NCBI GenBank assembly: GCA_028284045.1
Contig: JANQSN010000026.1
Span: forward strand, 1 to 40,073
Direction of reading: 5' to 3'
DNA from: Alphaproteobacteria bacterium
Lineage (GTDB): Bacteria; Pseudomonadota; Alphaproteobacteria; DSM-16000; Inquilinaceae
DNA: 40,073 bases
The position numbers and the translations under genes are program-made. This document shows, piece by piece, positions 33,820-40,073 of the stretch. Within the stretch, counting starts at the first letter, position 1. Every line of letters begins with the position of its first letter. Under the pieces are notes generated by a model. The model was not told the DNA's origin, did not search any database, and worked only from the letters and a program-made list of their open reading frames with translations.

Positions 33820-36780
33820 ATGACGTTCGGAAATCTTCGAGACACGGCCGAGGTCAAGAACGCCGTCGGGCCGCGGCGACGCACCGATGGGTTGCGCCGA
33901 TCCCTGCTGCTGTCGCTCGTCCTAGCCCTCCTGGTGATCGTGCTGTCCCAGACCGGCACGGGGGTCTTCTCCCAAGCACGGCTCACCGGCTTCGACCTGC
34001 TGCAGCGCAGCCTGCCGCCGCCGGCGACCCTGTCACCGGTGGTGGTGGTCGCCATCGACGACCGAAGCCTCGAGCAGGTCGGCCAATGGCCGTGGCCGCG
34101 CGATGTCTTGGCCGATCTGACGACGCGCATCCACGACGCGGGTGCGTCGGTCGTGGGCTTCGATATCGTCTTCGCCGAAGCGGACCGCAGCGCCCGGGCT
34201 GCCGGGTCGGCACCGCCGCCTTGGCCGCCCGGCGATGTCGGGCGCGGTGCCCCCACGGACCGGGCGTTCGCCGAGGCTCTGGCCGGCGGACCCTCGGTGC
34301 TGGGTATGGCCGACGTCCAACGGCAGGTCCAGGGACCGAGGCCGCCGCTGATCACCGCGATCGCCGCCGCCGGGGTCGACCCGCTGGCCCATCTGCCGGC
34401 AAGCCGCGCGCTGGTGCGCAATATCGGTGCGCTTGAGCAAGCGACGGCCGGTATCGGCGTGCTGAGCGTGTCGCCCCACGCCGACGGCATCGCGCGCAGC
34501 CTGCCGCTGACCATCTCCATCGATGGCCAGTTGATCCCGCATTTCGCGCTGGAGGTGCTGCGGGTGCACGACGCCGGCCGAACCCTGCTGGTGTCCGGCG
34601 ACGACACCGCCATTCGATCCATCGGCCCGCTCGGCCGGCCGATGCGAACCGGGCGCGACGGCGCGATCACGATCCGCTTTCCGGCGGCCGACACGATCCC
34701 GGTCGTCTCGGCCGCGTCGATCCTCGACGGCCCGGCGATCGACACGGCGCTCGATACCGCGCTTGCGGGGCGCATCGTCCTGGTCGGGTCGACGGCGACC
34801 GGTGTGGGGGACAAGCACACCACACCGCTGGGCGGGACGGTCGCCGGGATCGAGGTGGCGGCCGCCGCGGTCCATTCGCTCGCCTCGGGCACCCATCTCG
34901 TGGTGCCCCCGGACTCCCGGGTCATCGAAGCGGCCCTGGCTGCCGGTCTCGCGGTCGCGGTCGCCCTCCTGTTCCACATCGTCCCCGGCATCGGACGCCT
35001 GGCGATACCGGTCGCCGCGATGGGCGCCGCGGTCGCCGTCAGCGTCTTCGCCTTCGCCCAGCATCAGGTGCTGATCGACGCGACCCTGCCGGGCACCGCC
35101 GGCCTTGCCTCGGGTGTGGCGCTTCTCGCCCTGCGGTATCGGCGCCAGGAGCGCGTGGCCGCCGAGAGCACGGACGCCGTTCGGCGCTACGACTTGCTGA
35201 TGTCGCACATCGCCGAGAACAGCTTCGACGGCCTGTTGACCACGGACGAGACGGGGATGGTGCAGACCGCCAATCGGGCCGCTGCGAGCGTCTTCGCAGC
35301 GACCGATACGGCGCTGGCGGACCAGCCGGTGCGTCGCCTGCTGCCGGACCTGGCCCAGGCCGCCACCGACCCCTCGACCGACGGCGCGCGCCTGGCAACC
35401 CTGGCGGAAGGCCGGCTGCCGATCGAGACCACCGGGCGGCGGCCCGACGGCACGACCTTCGACGCCGATCTGGCGGTGACCCGATTGATCGAGGGCGGCA
35501 ATCGGATGTTCATCCTGGTGGTCCGCGACGTGACCGCGAGACGCCAGGCCGAGCGCCGGCTGACCGACGCGATCGACGGGTTGCAGGACGGCTTCGCCCT
35601 TTGGGACCGGGACGGTCGCCTGTGCGCCTACAACGACCGCTGCCAGTCCATCCTGACGGCGGTGGGCGGGGCGGTCGCGCTGGGCTGCACCTTCGAGGAC
35701 GCGATGGCCGGCGTGGCCCGCAACGCCCAGGACGGCGAGGCCGGCCAAGCGTCGCGCGATCTCGCCGAAGCGAGCCTGCAGGTCTATCGGCAAAGCGGCG
35801 CGCATGAGATGCCGATCGGTGACGATCGATGGGTGCTGGCGTCCCACAAACGGACGTCGGAGGGCGGGACGGTCAGCCTCTACACGGACATCTCGCTACT
35901 GAAGGATCGGGAATTCCAGCTCATCCGGTCGGCAACACGCATCGAAGAGCAGGCGGCCGACCTGGTCCGCTTTGCCAGCATGCTGGACGATGCCCGCCGC
36001 ACCGCCCTGATCGCCGCGGAGGAGGCCCGCGCCGCCGACAGCGCGAAGAGCGCCTTCCTCGGCATGATCAGCCACGAGCTGCGCACGCCGCTGAACGCGA
36101 TCAACGGCTTCTCCACCATGATCATGGACGCCATGATCGGGCCGATCGGCCAGCGCTATCGCGACTACGGCCAGGCGATCAACGAGAGCGGCCGGCGCCT
36201 GCTGACGACCATCAACATGATCCTCGATCTGACCAAGATCGAGAGCGGCGCCTTGGGTGCGCAGGTCGAAGACTGTGACGTGGCCGCCTGTCTGCGCGCC
36301 GACTTGAAGATGCTGGAACCCCAGGCAAGGACGGCCGGCGTCACGCTGCGCAGCGAGGTCGCCCCCGGCCTGCCGACCATCCGGGCGGACAGCCAGTTGC
36401 TCACCCAGATCATCGTCAACATCGCCTCCAACGCGATCAAGTTCACGCCCGCGGGCGGCGCGGTGACGGTGACGGCGTCGTCGGCGCAGCCCGGCAGCCT
36501 GACGATCGAGGTGGTGGACACCGGCATCGGCATCGCGGAGGCGGACCTGGAACGCGCGATGGCGCCGTTCGGTCAGATCGACACCTCGCTCGCCCGGCGC
36601 TATGAGGGCACGGGCCTGGGCCTGCCGATCGCCCGCAAGGCGACCGAGGCGCTGGGCGGCACCTTCACGCTGACGAGCGAGGTCGAGGTCGGCACCCGCG
36701 TGACGGTCTGGCTGCCCACCCGTCACGACGCGCACCCGCCGCCCGAGGAACCACAGGCCCCAGGGCGCCCGGCGGATTAG
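33820..36780 (+). CDS. CHASE2-PAS-PAS sensor histidine kinase
   Basis: 986 residues. TM1 is at about 27-44. A periplasmic CHASE2 domain spans about 48-360 (VVVVAIDDRSLEQVGQWPWPR, GFDIVFAEADRS, GRIVLVGSTATGVGDKHTTPLG). Three membrane segments follow at about 368-440, then PAS1 (about 456-575) and PAS2 (about 580-690). The dimerisation domain has phospho-acceptor His752 in ISHELRTPLN. The ATPase domain (about 850-965) has N-box NIASNAIKFTPAGG, VVDTGIGI and GTGLGLPIARK. No receiver domain or adjacent response regulator is present, so the target is unknown. The ATG at 33820 has no strong ribosome binding site; the frame is open upstream but unconvincing. Confidence 0.92.
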   Translation: MTFGNLRDTAEVKNAVGPRRRTDGLRRSLLLSLVLALLVIVLSQTGTGVFSQARLTGFDLLQRSLPPPATLSPVVVVAIDDRSLEQVGQWPWPRDVLADLTTRIHDAGASVVGFDIVFAEADRSARAAGSAPPPWPPGDVGRGAPTDRAFAEALAGGPSVLGMADVQRQVQGPRPPLITAIAAAGVDPLAHLPASRALVRNIGALEQATAGIGVLSVSPHADGIARSLPLTISIDGQLIPHFALEVLRVHDAGRTLLVSGDDTAIRSIGPLGRPMRTGRDGAITIRFPAADTIPVVSAASILDGPAIDTALDTALAGRIVLVGSTATGVGDKHTTPLGGTVAGIEVAAAAVHSLASGTHLVVPPDSRVIEAALAAGLAVAVALLFHIVPGIGRLAIPVAAMGAAVAVSVFAFAQHQVLIDATLPGTAGLASGVALLALRYRRQERVAAESTDAVRRYDLLMSHIAENSFDGLLTTDETGMVQTANRAAASVFAATDTALADQPVRRLLPDLAQAATDPSTDGARLATLAEGRLPIETTGRRPDGTTFDADLAVTRLIEGGNRMFILVVRDVTARRQAERRLTDAIDGLQDGFALWDRDGRLCAYNDRCQSILTAVGGAVALGCTFEDAMAGVARNAQDGEAGQASRDLAEASLQVYRQSGAHEMPIGDDRWVLASHKRTSEGGTVSLYTDISLLKDREFQLIRSATRIEEQAADLVRFASMLDDARRTALIAAEEARAADSAKSAFLGMISHELRTPLNAINGFSTMIMDAMIGPIGQRYRDYGQAINESGRRLLTTINMILDLTKIESGALGAQVEDCDVAACLRADLKMLEPQARTAGVTLRSEVAPGLPTIRADSQLLTQIIVNIASNAIKFTPAGGAVTVTASSAQPGSLTIEVVDTGIGIAEADLERAMAPFGQIDTSLARRYEGTGLGLPIARKATEALGGTFTLTSEVEVGTRVTVWLPTRHDAHPPPEEPQAPGRPAD

Positions 36781-36801
36781 CCGGGGGTTAACATCCCCCG
36801 G
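36781..36801. terminator. Hairpin directly after the kinase stop codon
   Basis: CCGGGGG-TTAACAT-CCCCCGG, a perfect 7-bp stem starting on the base after the TAG. It has no T-run. Its loop contains the possible -35 (TTAACA) of the following tRNA gene, so the hairpin and the tRNA promoter overlap. Confidence 0.5.
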
Positions 36802-36816
36802 CCACTGTGCTAATTG
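36788..36816 (+). promoter_or_regulatory. Candidate tRNA-Gln promoter
   Basis: TTAACA (36788-36793), 17-base spacer, TAATTG (36811-36816). The -35 is near consensus; the -10 is weak but preceded by a TGTGC extension. Placed about 14 bases before the mature tRNA 5' end. Confidence 0.4.
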
Positions 36817-36829
36817 GCCCGCTCGCGCT

Positions 36830-36903
36830 TGGGGGATCGTCTAGCGGTAGGACATCGGACTCTGACTCCGAGAGCCCTGGTTCGAATCCAGGTCCCCCAG
36901 CCA
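36830..36903 (+). tRNA. tRNA-Gln(CUG)
   Basis: A full cloverleaf with encoded CCA. The acceptor stem TGGGGGA pairs with TCCCCCA (36893-36899), and the D-arm contains AGCGGTAGGAC. The anticodon stem TCGGA/TCCGA encloses loop CTCTGAC, giving anticodon CTG (36862-36864), which reads CAG (Gln). The T-arm is TGGTTCGAATCCA. No integrase or attachment-site duplication is seen beside it. Confidence 0.97.
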
Positions 36904-36966
36904 GCGCCCGCTAGGCATTGACGGCATCGACGATAGTTCGCCTACACCGGGGTGCGCGAAACCTCG

Positions 36967-36988
36967 AAAACCGGGCGACAGGCCCGGT
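36967..36988 (-). terminator. Rho-independent terminator of the second FecR gene
   Basis: Read on the minus strand: ACCGGGC, loop CTGTC, GCCCGGT, then a short run of T (TTTT spanning 36970-36967). It starts 14 bases after the FecR stop codon. Confidence 0.65.
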
Positions 36989-37001
36989 CTCGACACCACC
37001 C

Positions 37002-37754
37002 TCAGTCGGGGGGATCGTAGCCTGTATCGGTGTCGGTCGAGGGTTGCGATGCCGGTGCCGGGCTGGCGGGTGATGCGGTGCCGCCGCTTCCGCCCTGCAG
37101 GTCGGCAGGCAGTCCCTCAAGCGGATCGGTCGTCGTGATCACCGACCAGCGTGGCGTCGGGCCGGCGGCTTCGATGATCGGCGGGAACCCGGCCAGCACC
37201 TGGGCGACCTGTCCGGCTTCCACCAGGGTCTGCTCGTCGAGGCCGAGCGGCAGCACCCACACTTGCCCCGCCAGCACGATGACCAGCGTCATCCGCTCGC
37301 GCTGATCATAGATGACGATCACGTCGGTGCCGCGCAGGCCGACCACCGCCGTCGGCGTCTCGATGCGATAGCTCGACGACGGCATGTCGCCGCTCAGGAA
37401 CCGGAACCCGCCGACGCTGAGATTGCCGACGAAGGAGCCGCCGCCCCCGTCATAGACGAACTCGTCGAGCGTCAGCCGGCTGTCCGGACCGACCACCAGC
37501 ACGCTCGAATCGTCGAGCTCCAGGCGCAACCGGCCGACACCGTCGGTGGAGATGCGGTCGAGCAGGAAGACGGTGTCCTCCTCCTCGATCTCCGTGCGCG
37601 TCGTCGCTCCGGCCTCCGACCGATAGCCGGTGCGGTCGACATCCGTCGCCAGCCCGATCCCCTGCGCCGCCGTGCCGCCGGTCAGACCGGCCAGCGCGAT
37701 GGCGGCGCCGCCCAGGAGGAGACACAGCCTCCCCCACGAACCCTGATAACTCAT
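37002..37754 (-). CDS. Secreted FecR-domain protein (second copy)
   Basis: 250 residues. The signal peptide has its hydrophobic core at about 8-26, with cleavage near TAAQ. The FecR domain spans about 55-175: VFLLDRISTDGVGRLRLELDDSSVLVVGPDSRLTLDEFVYD, VGGFRFLSGDM, and YRIETPTAVVGLRGTDVIV, followed by a GQVWVLPLG strand. The C-terminal 45 residues are Ser/Pro/Gly/Asp-rich and probably disordered. It shares the fold with the FecR at 31984 but is longer, and it lies on the opposite strand beyond the tRNA. Again there is no FecI-type sigma factor. Its role is inferred to be periplasmic or cell-surface binding. Confidence 0.87.
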   Translation of the reverse strand: MSYQGSWGRLCLLLGGAAIALAGLTGGTAAQGIGLATDVDRTGYRSEAGATTRTEIEEEDTVFLLDRISTDGVGRLRLELDDSSVLVVGPDSRLTLDEFVYDGGGGSFVGNLSVGGFRFLSGDMPSSSYRIETPTAVVGLRGTDVIVIYDQRERMTLVIVLAGQVWVLPLGLDEQTLVEAGQVAQVLAGFPPIIEAAGPTPRWSVITTTDPLEGLPADLQGGSGGTASPASPAPASQPSTDTDTGYDPPD

Positions 37755-37917
37755 GTGTACCGCCCTGATGTGGTCACTTCTTGGCCGATCCGGCGGGATA
37801 GATCATGCGCCAATCTACGGCAGGACGGCAATGGTTGGGCCGCCTAACGGCCCCGGGGCGGAGACCGCGAAGACCGTCGCGGTCGGTGGGAGCGCGTCCC
37901 GTCGGGCGGGCTCCGGC

Positions 37918-39609
37918 TCAGCCGCTGCGGACGCGCTTCACGAAATCGGCGACTTCCTGGGACAGGTCGCCGGCGTCGCTGGTGAGCTGTCCCGCGGCGC
38001 CCAGCACCGTCTCCGCGGTCTCGCCGGTGCGGCGCGACACATCCGTCAGACCGGAGACGGCGTCGGCGACCGATTGCGTGCTGCCGGCCGCACCCTGCGC
38101 GCTGCGCCCGATCTCGCCGGCCGCGGCATCCTGCTGCTCCACGGCAGCGGCGACGGAGGTGGCGATCTCGCGCACATGGGTGATGCACTGGGCGATCTCG
38201 GTCATGGCGCCGACGCTACCCTCGGTTTCCTCCTGGACGCCCTGGATCTGCGCCGCAATCCGGCTGGTGGCGGAGGCGGTCTGGGACGCGAGCGCCTTGA
38301 CCTCCGCGGCGACGACGGCGAAGCCGCGCCCGGCCTCGCCGGCGCGGGCCGCCTCGATGGTCGCGTTCAGCGCCAGCAGATTGGTCTGGTCGGCGATCTC
38401 GGTGATCAGCCCGACCACGCCGCCGATGTCCTGCACCTTCGCCGACAACCCCTTGACGCGCCGATCGCTCTCTTCCGCCGCACCGGCCGCCGCCGCCGCC
38501 GCCTCGCTCTGCGCGGCCATCTGCCGTCCGATCTCCGCGATCGATCCGGTCAACTGTTCCGAGGCCGCCGCGACCGACCCGACATTTGTCGAGGCCGCCT
38601 GGGCCGCCGCCTCCAGCGCCGTCGCCTGGGCCTGGGTCTCGTTGGCCAGACCCGACATCGCCTCGGCCGTCGTCTGCATGTCGGTCGCCGCGGCGGAGAC
38701 ATGCCCCACGACATTGCCGACGCTGGACTCGAACTCGCCGGCGAAGCTCTCCATCGCCGATCGGCGATCGGCTTCCGCCTGGCGCTCCGCGGCTTGGCGG
38801 GACGCCTCCACGGCGGCCTTCTCTTCGATCCCGACCCGGAACACCTCGACCGCGCGGGCCATGCCGCCGATCTCATCGCGCTGCGCGGCGAACGGCACTT
38901 GGACATCGGTTCGACCGCCGGCCATCACATCCATGACCCTGGCGATCCGGACGATGGGCCGCGCGATCGACGAGGAAACCAGCACCGCCACGCCGCCCGT
39001 CAGCAGCAGCACGACGGCGACCAGCAAGCCGGCCCGCTCGACCTTGCGCCAAAAGGCCGTGTCGACATCGTCGACATAGACGCCGGAGCCGACGGCCCAG
39101 CCCCAGGGTTCGTAGAGCGCGGCGTAGGAGATCTTGGGCAGCAGCACATCGCTGTCGCCGCGTGCCCACTGATAGGGCACGTACCCGCCGCCGGCCTCGG
39201 CCGCCGTCAACATGTCCCGGAACAGCAGCACCCCGTTGGGATCGGCGAAGCTGGCCAGTGACGTTCCCTCCAGCGTCGGCGCGAAGGGATGCATCACCAT
39301 GTTGAGGTCGCGGTCGAAGACGAAGAAGTAGTCGGACTGCGTCTGCCCATAGCGCGTGGCGCGCAGCGTCTCGCGGGCCAAGGCCTGCGCCGCCGCCGGA
39401 TCCAGTCCGGCCGCGGATGCGGCGGCATCCAGCCCGGCAATCGTGCTGATGCTCGCCGAGACGAGATTGCGAATTCCCTCTTGTCGTTCGCGCATCATGG
39501 AGTCGCGCAACGTCACCAGCTCGGCCATGGCGACCACGCCGAGCCCGAGCGCTCCGATGATCACGATCAAGGCCAGGCGGACGCGAATCGAGAGATTGCG
39601 TAACATCAT
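37918..39609 (-). CDS. Methyl-accepting chemotaxis protein (Cache-HAMP-MCP)
   Basis: 563 residues. TM1 is at about 10-30. The periplasmic single-Cache (sCache_2) domain runs to about 185 ([50 protein letters not shown]). TM2 at about 195-215 leads into HAMP ([21 protein letters not shown]). The signalling domain contains the conserved hairpin tip [35 protein letters not shown]. No C-terminal receptor-methylation pentapeptide is present. Such receptors control the CheA-CheY pathway; Cache_2 receptors often bind small organic acids. GGGAG shortly upstream supports ATG 39609 (a second ATG follows directly). No che genes are in the window. Confidence 0.94.
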   Translation of the reverse strand: MMLRNLSIRVRLALIVIIGALGLGVVAMAELVTLRDSMMRERQEGIRNLVSASISTIAGLDAAASAAGLDPAAAQALARETLRATRYGQTQSDYFFVFDRDLNMVMHPFAPTLEGTSLASFADPNGVLLFRDMLTAAEAGGGYVPYQWARGDSDVLLPKISYAALYEPWGWAVGSGVYVDDVDTAFWRKVERAGLLVAVVLLLTGGVAVLVSSSIARPIVRIARVMDVMAGGRTDVQVPFAAQRDEIGGMARAVEVFRVGIEEKAAVEASRQAAERQAEADRRSAMESFAGEFESSVGNVVGHVSAAATDMQTTAEAMSGLANETQAQATALEAAAQAASTNVGSVAAASEQLTGSIAEIGRQMAAQSEAAAAAAGAAEESDRRVKGLSAKVQDIGGVVGLITEIADQTNLLALNATIEAARAGEAGRGFAVVAAEVKALASQTASATSRIAAQIQGVQEETEGSVGAMTEIAQCITHVREIATSVAAAVEQQDAAAGEIGRSAQGAAGSTQSVADAVSGLTDVSRRTGETAETVLGAAGQLTSDAGDLSQEVADFVKRVRSG

Positions 39610-39861
39610 CGAACTCCCACAGGCGGCGCGCCAGACCGCGTACGCCCACAAAGCTGCGGGAGAAGCCGTTTAAAAACCCATAAACCGCGAGAATTGGCCG
39701 GCCATCGATCCGCAATCGTCGGTCGGCGCGGACCTTCGGCACGTTGCGCCGTCATCGACGCATCGCCGCCCGGTCCCTCCGGACAGGAGAGGTGTTAGGG
39801 CATCTTCAAGCCGGGTGGACTCACCCGGCGACTCGGAAAATGCGTTAGAACAAGATGTTGG

Positions 39862-39899
39862 AGCGGTTGCGGGCTGACTCCGTTCAGCCCGCAACCGCT
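39862..39899. repeat. Perfect 16-bp hairpin
   Basis: Arms AGCGGTTGCGGGCTGA (39862-39877) and TCAGCCCGCAACCGCT (39884-39899) are exact complements around a 6-base loop. The second arm touches the 70-bp dispersed repeat at 39900. The whole stretch 39790-39970 is repeat-like, and I see no gene in 39610-39975. Confidence 0.85.
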
Positions 39900-39969
39900 A
39901 GGTTCAATCGACAATCAAGATTCCCTCCCCCTCAATGGGGGAGGGTTAGGGTGGGGGTGATGTCGCCGC
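39900..39969 (+). repeat. Dispersed intergenic repeat, inverted copy of 120-190
   Basis: 70 bp, nearly identical to the reverse complement of 120-190. It contains the CCCTCCCCC/GGGGGAGGG palindrome and the GGGTGGGGGTGATGTCGCCGC end also seen, truncated, at position 1. It ends 6 bases before the transposase stop codon. Confidence 0.85.
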
Positions 39970-39975
39970 ACGGCA

Positions 39976-40073
39976 CTAGTGTCCCGATTCAGAAGTTTTG
40001 ATGATTTGGGTTTGGTTTTGAGCGGCTTGGAGGGTTTGCAGGCAGAAGCGCTTGATGGTGGCGAGGATGTCGT
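39976..40073 (-). CDS. IS630-like transposase, C-terminal fragment at window edge
   Basis: The last 31 codons of a minus-strand reading frame that continues beyond the window. The peptide includes DILATIKRFCLQTLQ and ends KTSESGH. I recognise this as the C-terminus style of IS630-family transposases in alphaproteobacteria, where a helix ILAxIxRFC precedes a short tail. The stop codon lies in a CTAG (39976-39979), and IS630 elements favour CTAG/TA targets, which fits the element's end being here. Only the fragment is visible, so the family call is moderate and the intactness of the element is unknown. Confidence 0.55.
   Translation of the reverse strand, partial: DILATIKRFCLQTLQAAQNQTQIIKTSESGH
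39976..40073. mobile_element. Partial insertion sequence, IS630-like end
   Basis: The terminus appears to lie at the CTAG at 39976-39979, followed by TGTCCCGATTCAGAAG, which looks like a terminal-inverted-repeat start overlapping the 3' end of the transposase gene. The other end is outside the window, so the target duplication cannot be checked. Confidence 0.45.

Noticed and set aside
36830..36903. tRNA-Gln as integration site of a genomic island
   Set aside because: No integrase, no duplicated tRNA 3' end nearby, and the neighbours look native in composition.
37863..37884. GACCGCG/CGCGGTC inverted repeat after the chemoreceptor gene as its terminator
   Set aside because: Seven-base stem in very GC-rich sequence with no T-run; such pairs are expected by chance here, so it was not annotated.

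Overview
This is a GC-rich, densely packed stretch of an alphaproteobacterial chromosome. A Rhodospirillales-like lineage is the best guess, from the protein repertoire (a NrtR/NadQ-type NAD regulator next to nadABC, a TrpXYZ-type ABC transporter, a FecR/OmpA/CHASE2 cluster), the tRNA-Gln(CUG) sequence, and dispersed palindromic repeats typical of alphaproteobacteria. Most genes are housekeeping or common accessory genes. The most unusual parts are a predicted STAND-NTPase/membrane-protein pair and a FecR/OmpA/CHASE2-kinase signalling cluster.

Layout. 1-190: repeat-rich left edge, followed by a DHRS6-like short-chain dehydrogenase. 969-2015: two diverged paralogous small membrane-anchored proteins sharing four cysteines. 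2185-5162: a glutathione S-transferase, a secreted trypsin-like protease, a double-SH3 protein and a periplasmic fasciclin-domain protein. 5215-7982 (minus): three-gene ABC importer of the TrpX/Y/Z (ABC_sub_bind) type. 8207-9445: pentapeptide-repeat protein. 9542-15132 (plus): SMP-30-type lactonase, NrtR/NadQ-type regulator, then nadA-nadB-nadC, the de novo route from aspartate to nicotinate mononucleotide, with two operator-like palindromes before nadA. 15227-18180: DUF900-type alpha/beta hydrolase, TerD-like protein, hemolysin-III membrane protein and a 67-residue small protein. 18289-23824 (minus): RarD transporter, Grx4 monothiol glutaredoxin, BolA, PurL, PurQ and an EamA transporter. 24188-25102: LysR regulator behind a mosaic of palindromic repeats.

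25222-27867: a 766-residue STAND (NB-ARC-like) NTPase with an effector-associated-domain-like N-terminus and six 40-residue TPRs, followed 21 bp later by a small single-pass membrane protein. The two share an 18-residue motif (12 identities), which suggests they recognise each other. This is the best candidate for a little-described signalling or conflict system. 27880-31428 (minus): guaB (IMP dehydrogenase), rlmE (23S rRNA methyltransferase) and a Ppx/GppA phosphatase. 31429-31983: an AT-rich island with tandem repeats and a good promoter. 31984-36780: FecR-domain protein, OmpA-type lipoprotein and CHASE2-PAS-PAS histidine kinase in one operon. Then come tRNA-Gln, a second FecR protein, a Cache-HAMP chemoreceptor, another repeat block, and the 3' end of an IS630-like transposase running off the right edge.

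All assignments come from reading translated sequence and motifs. No database search was run, so family names rest on recognised motifs, and starts were chosen from visible ribosome binding sites.
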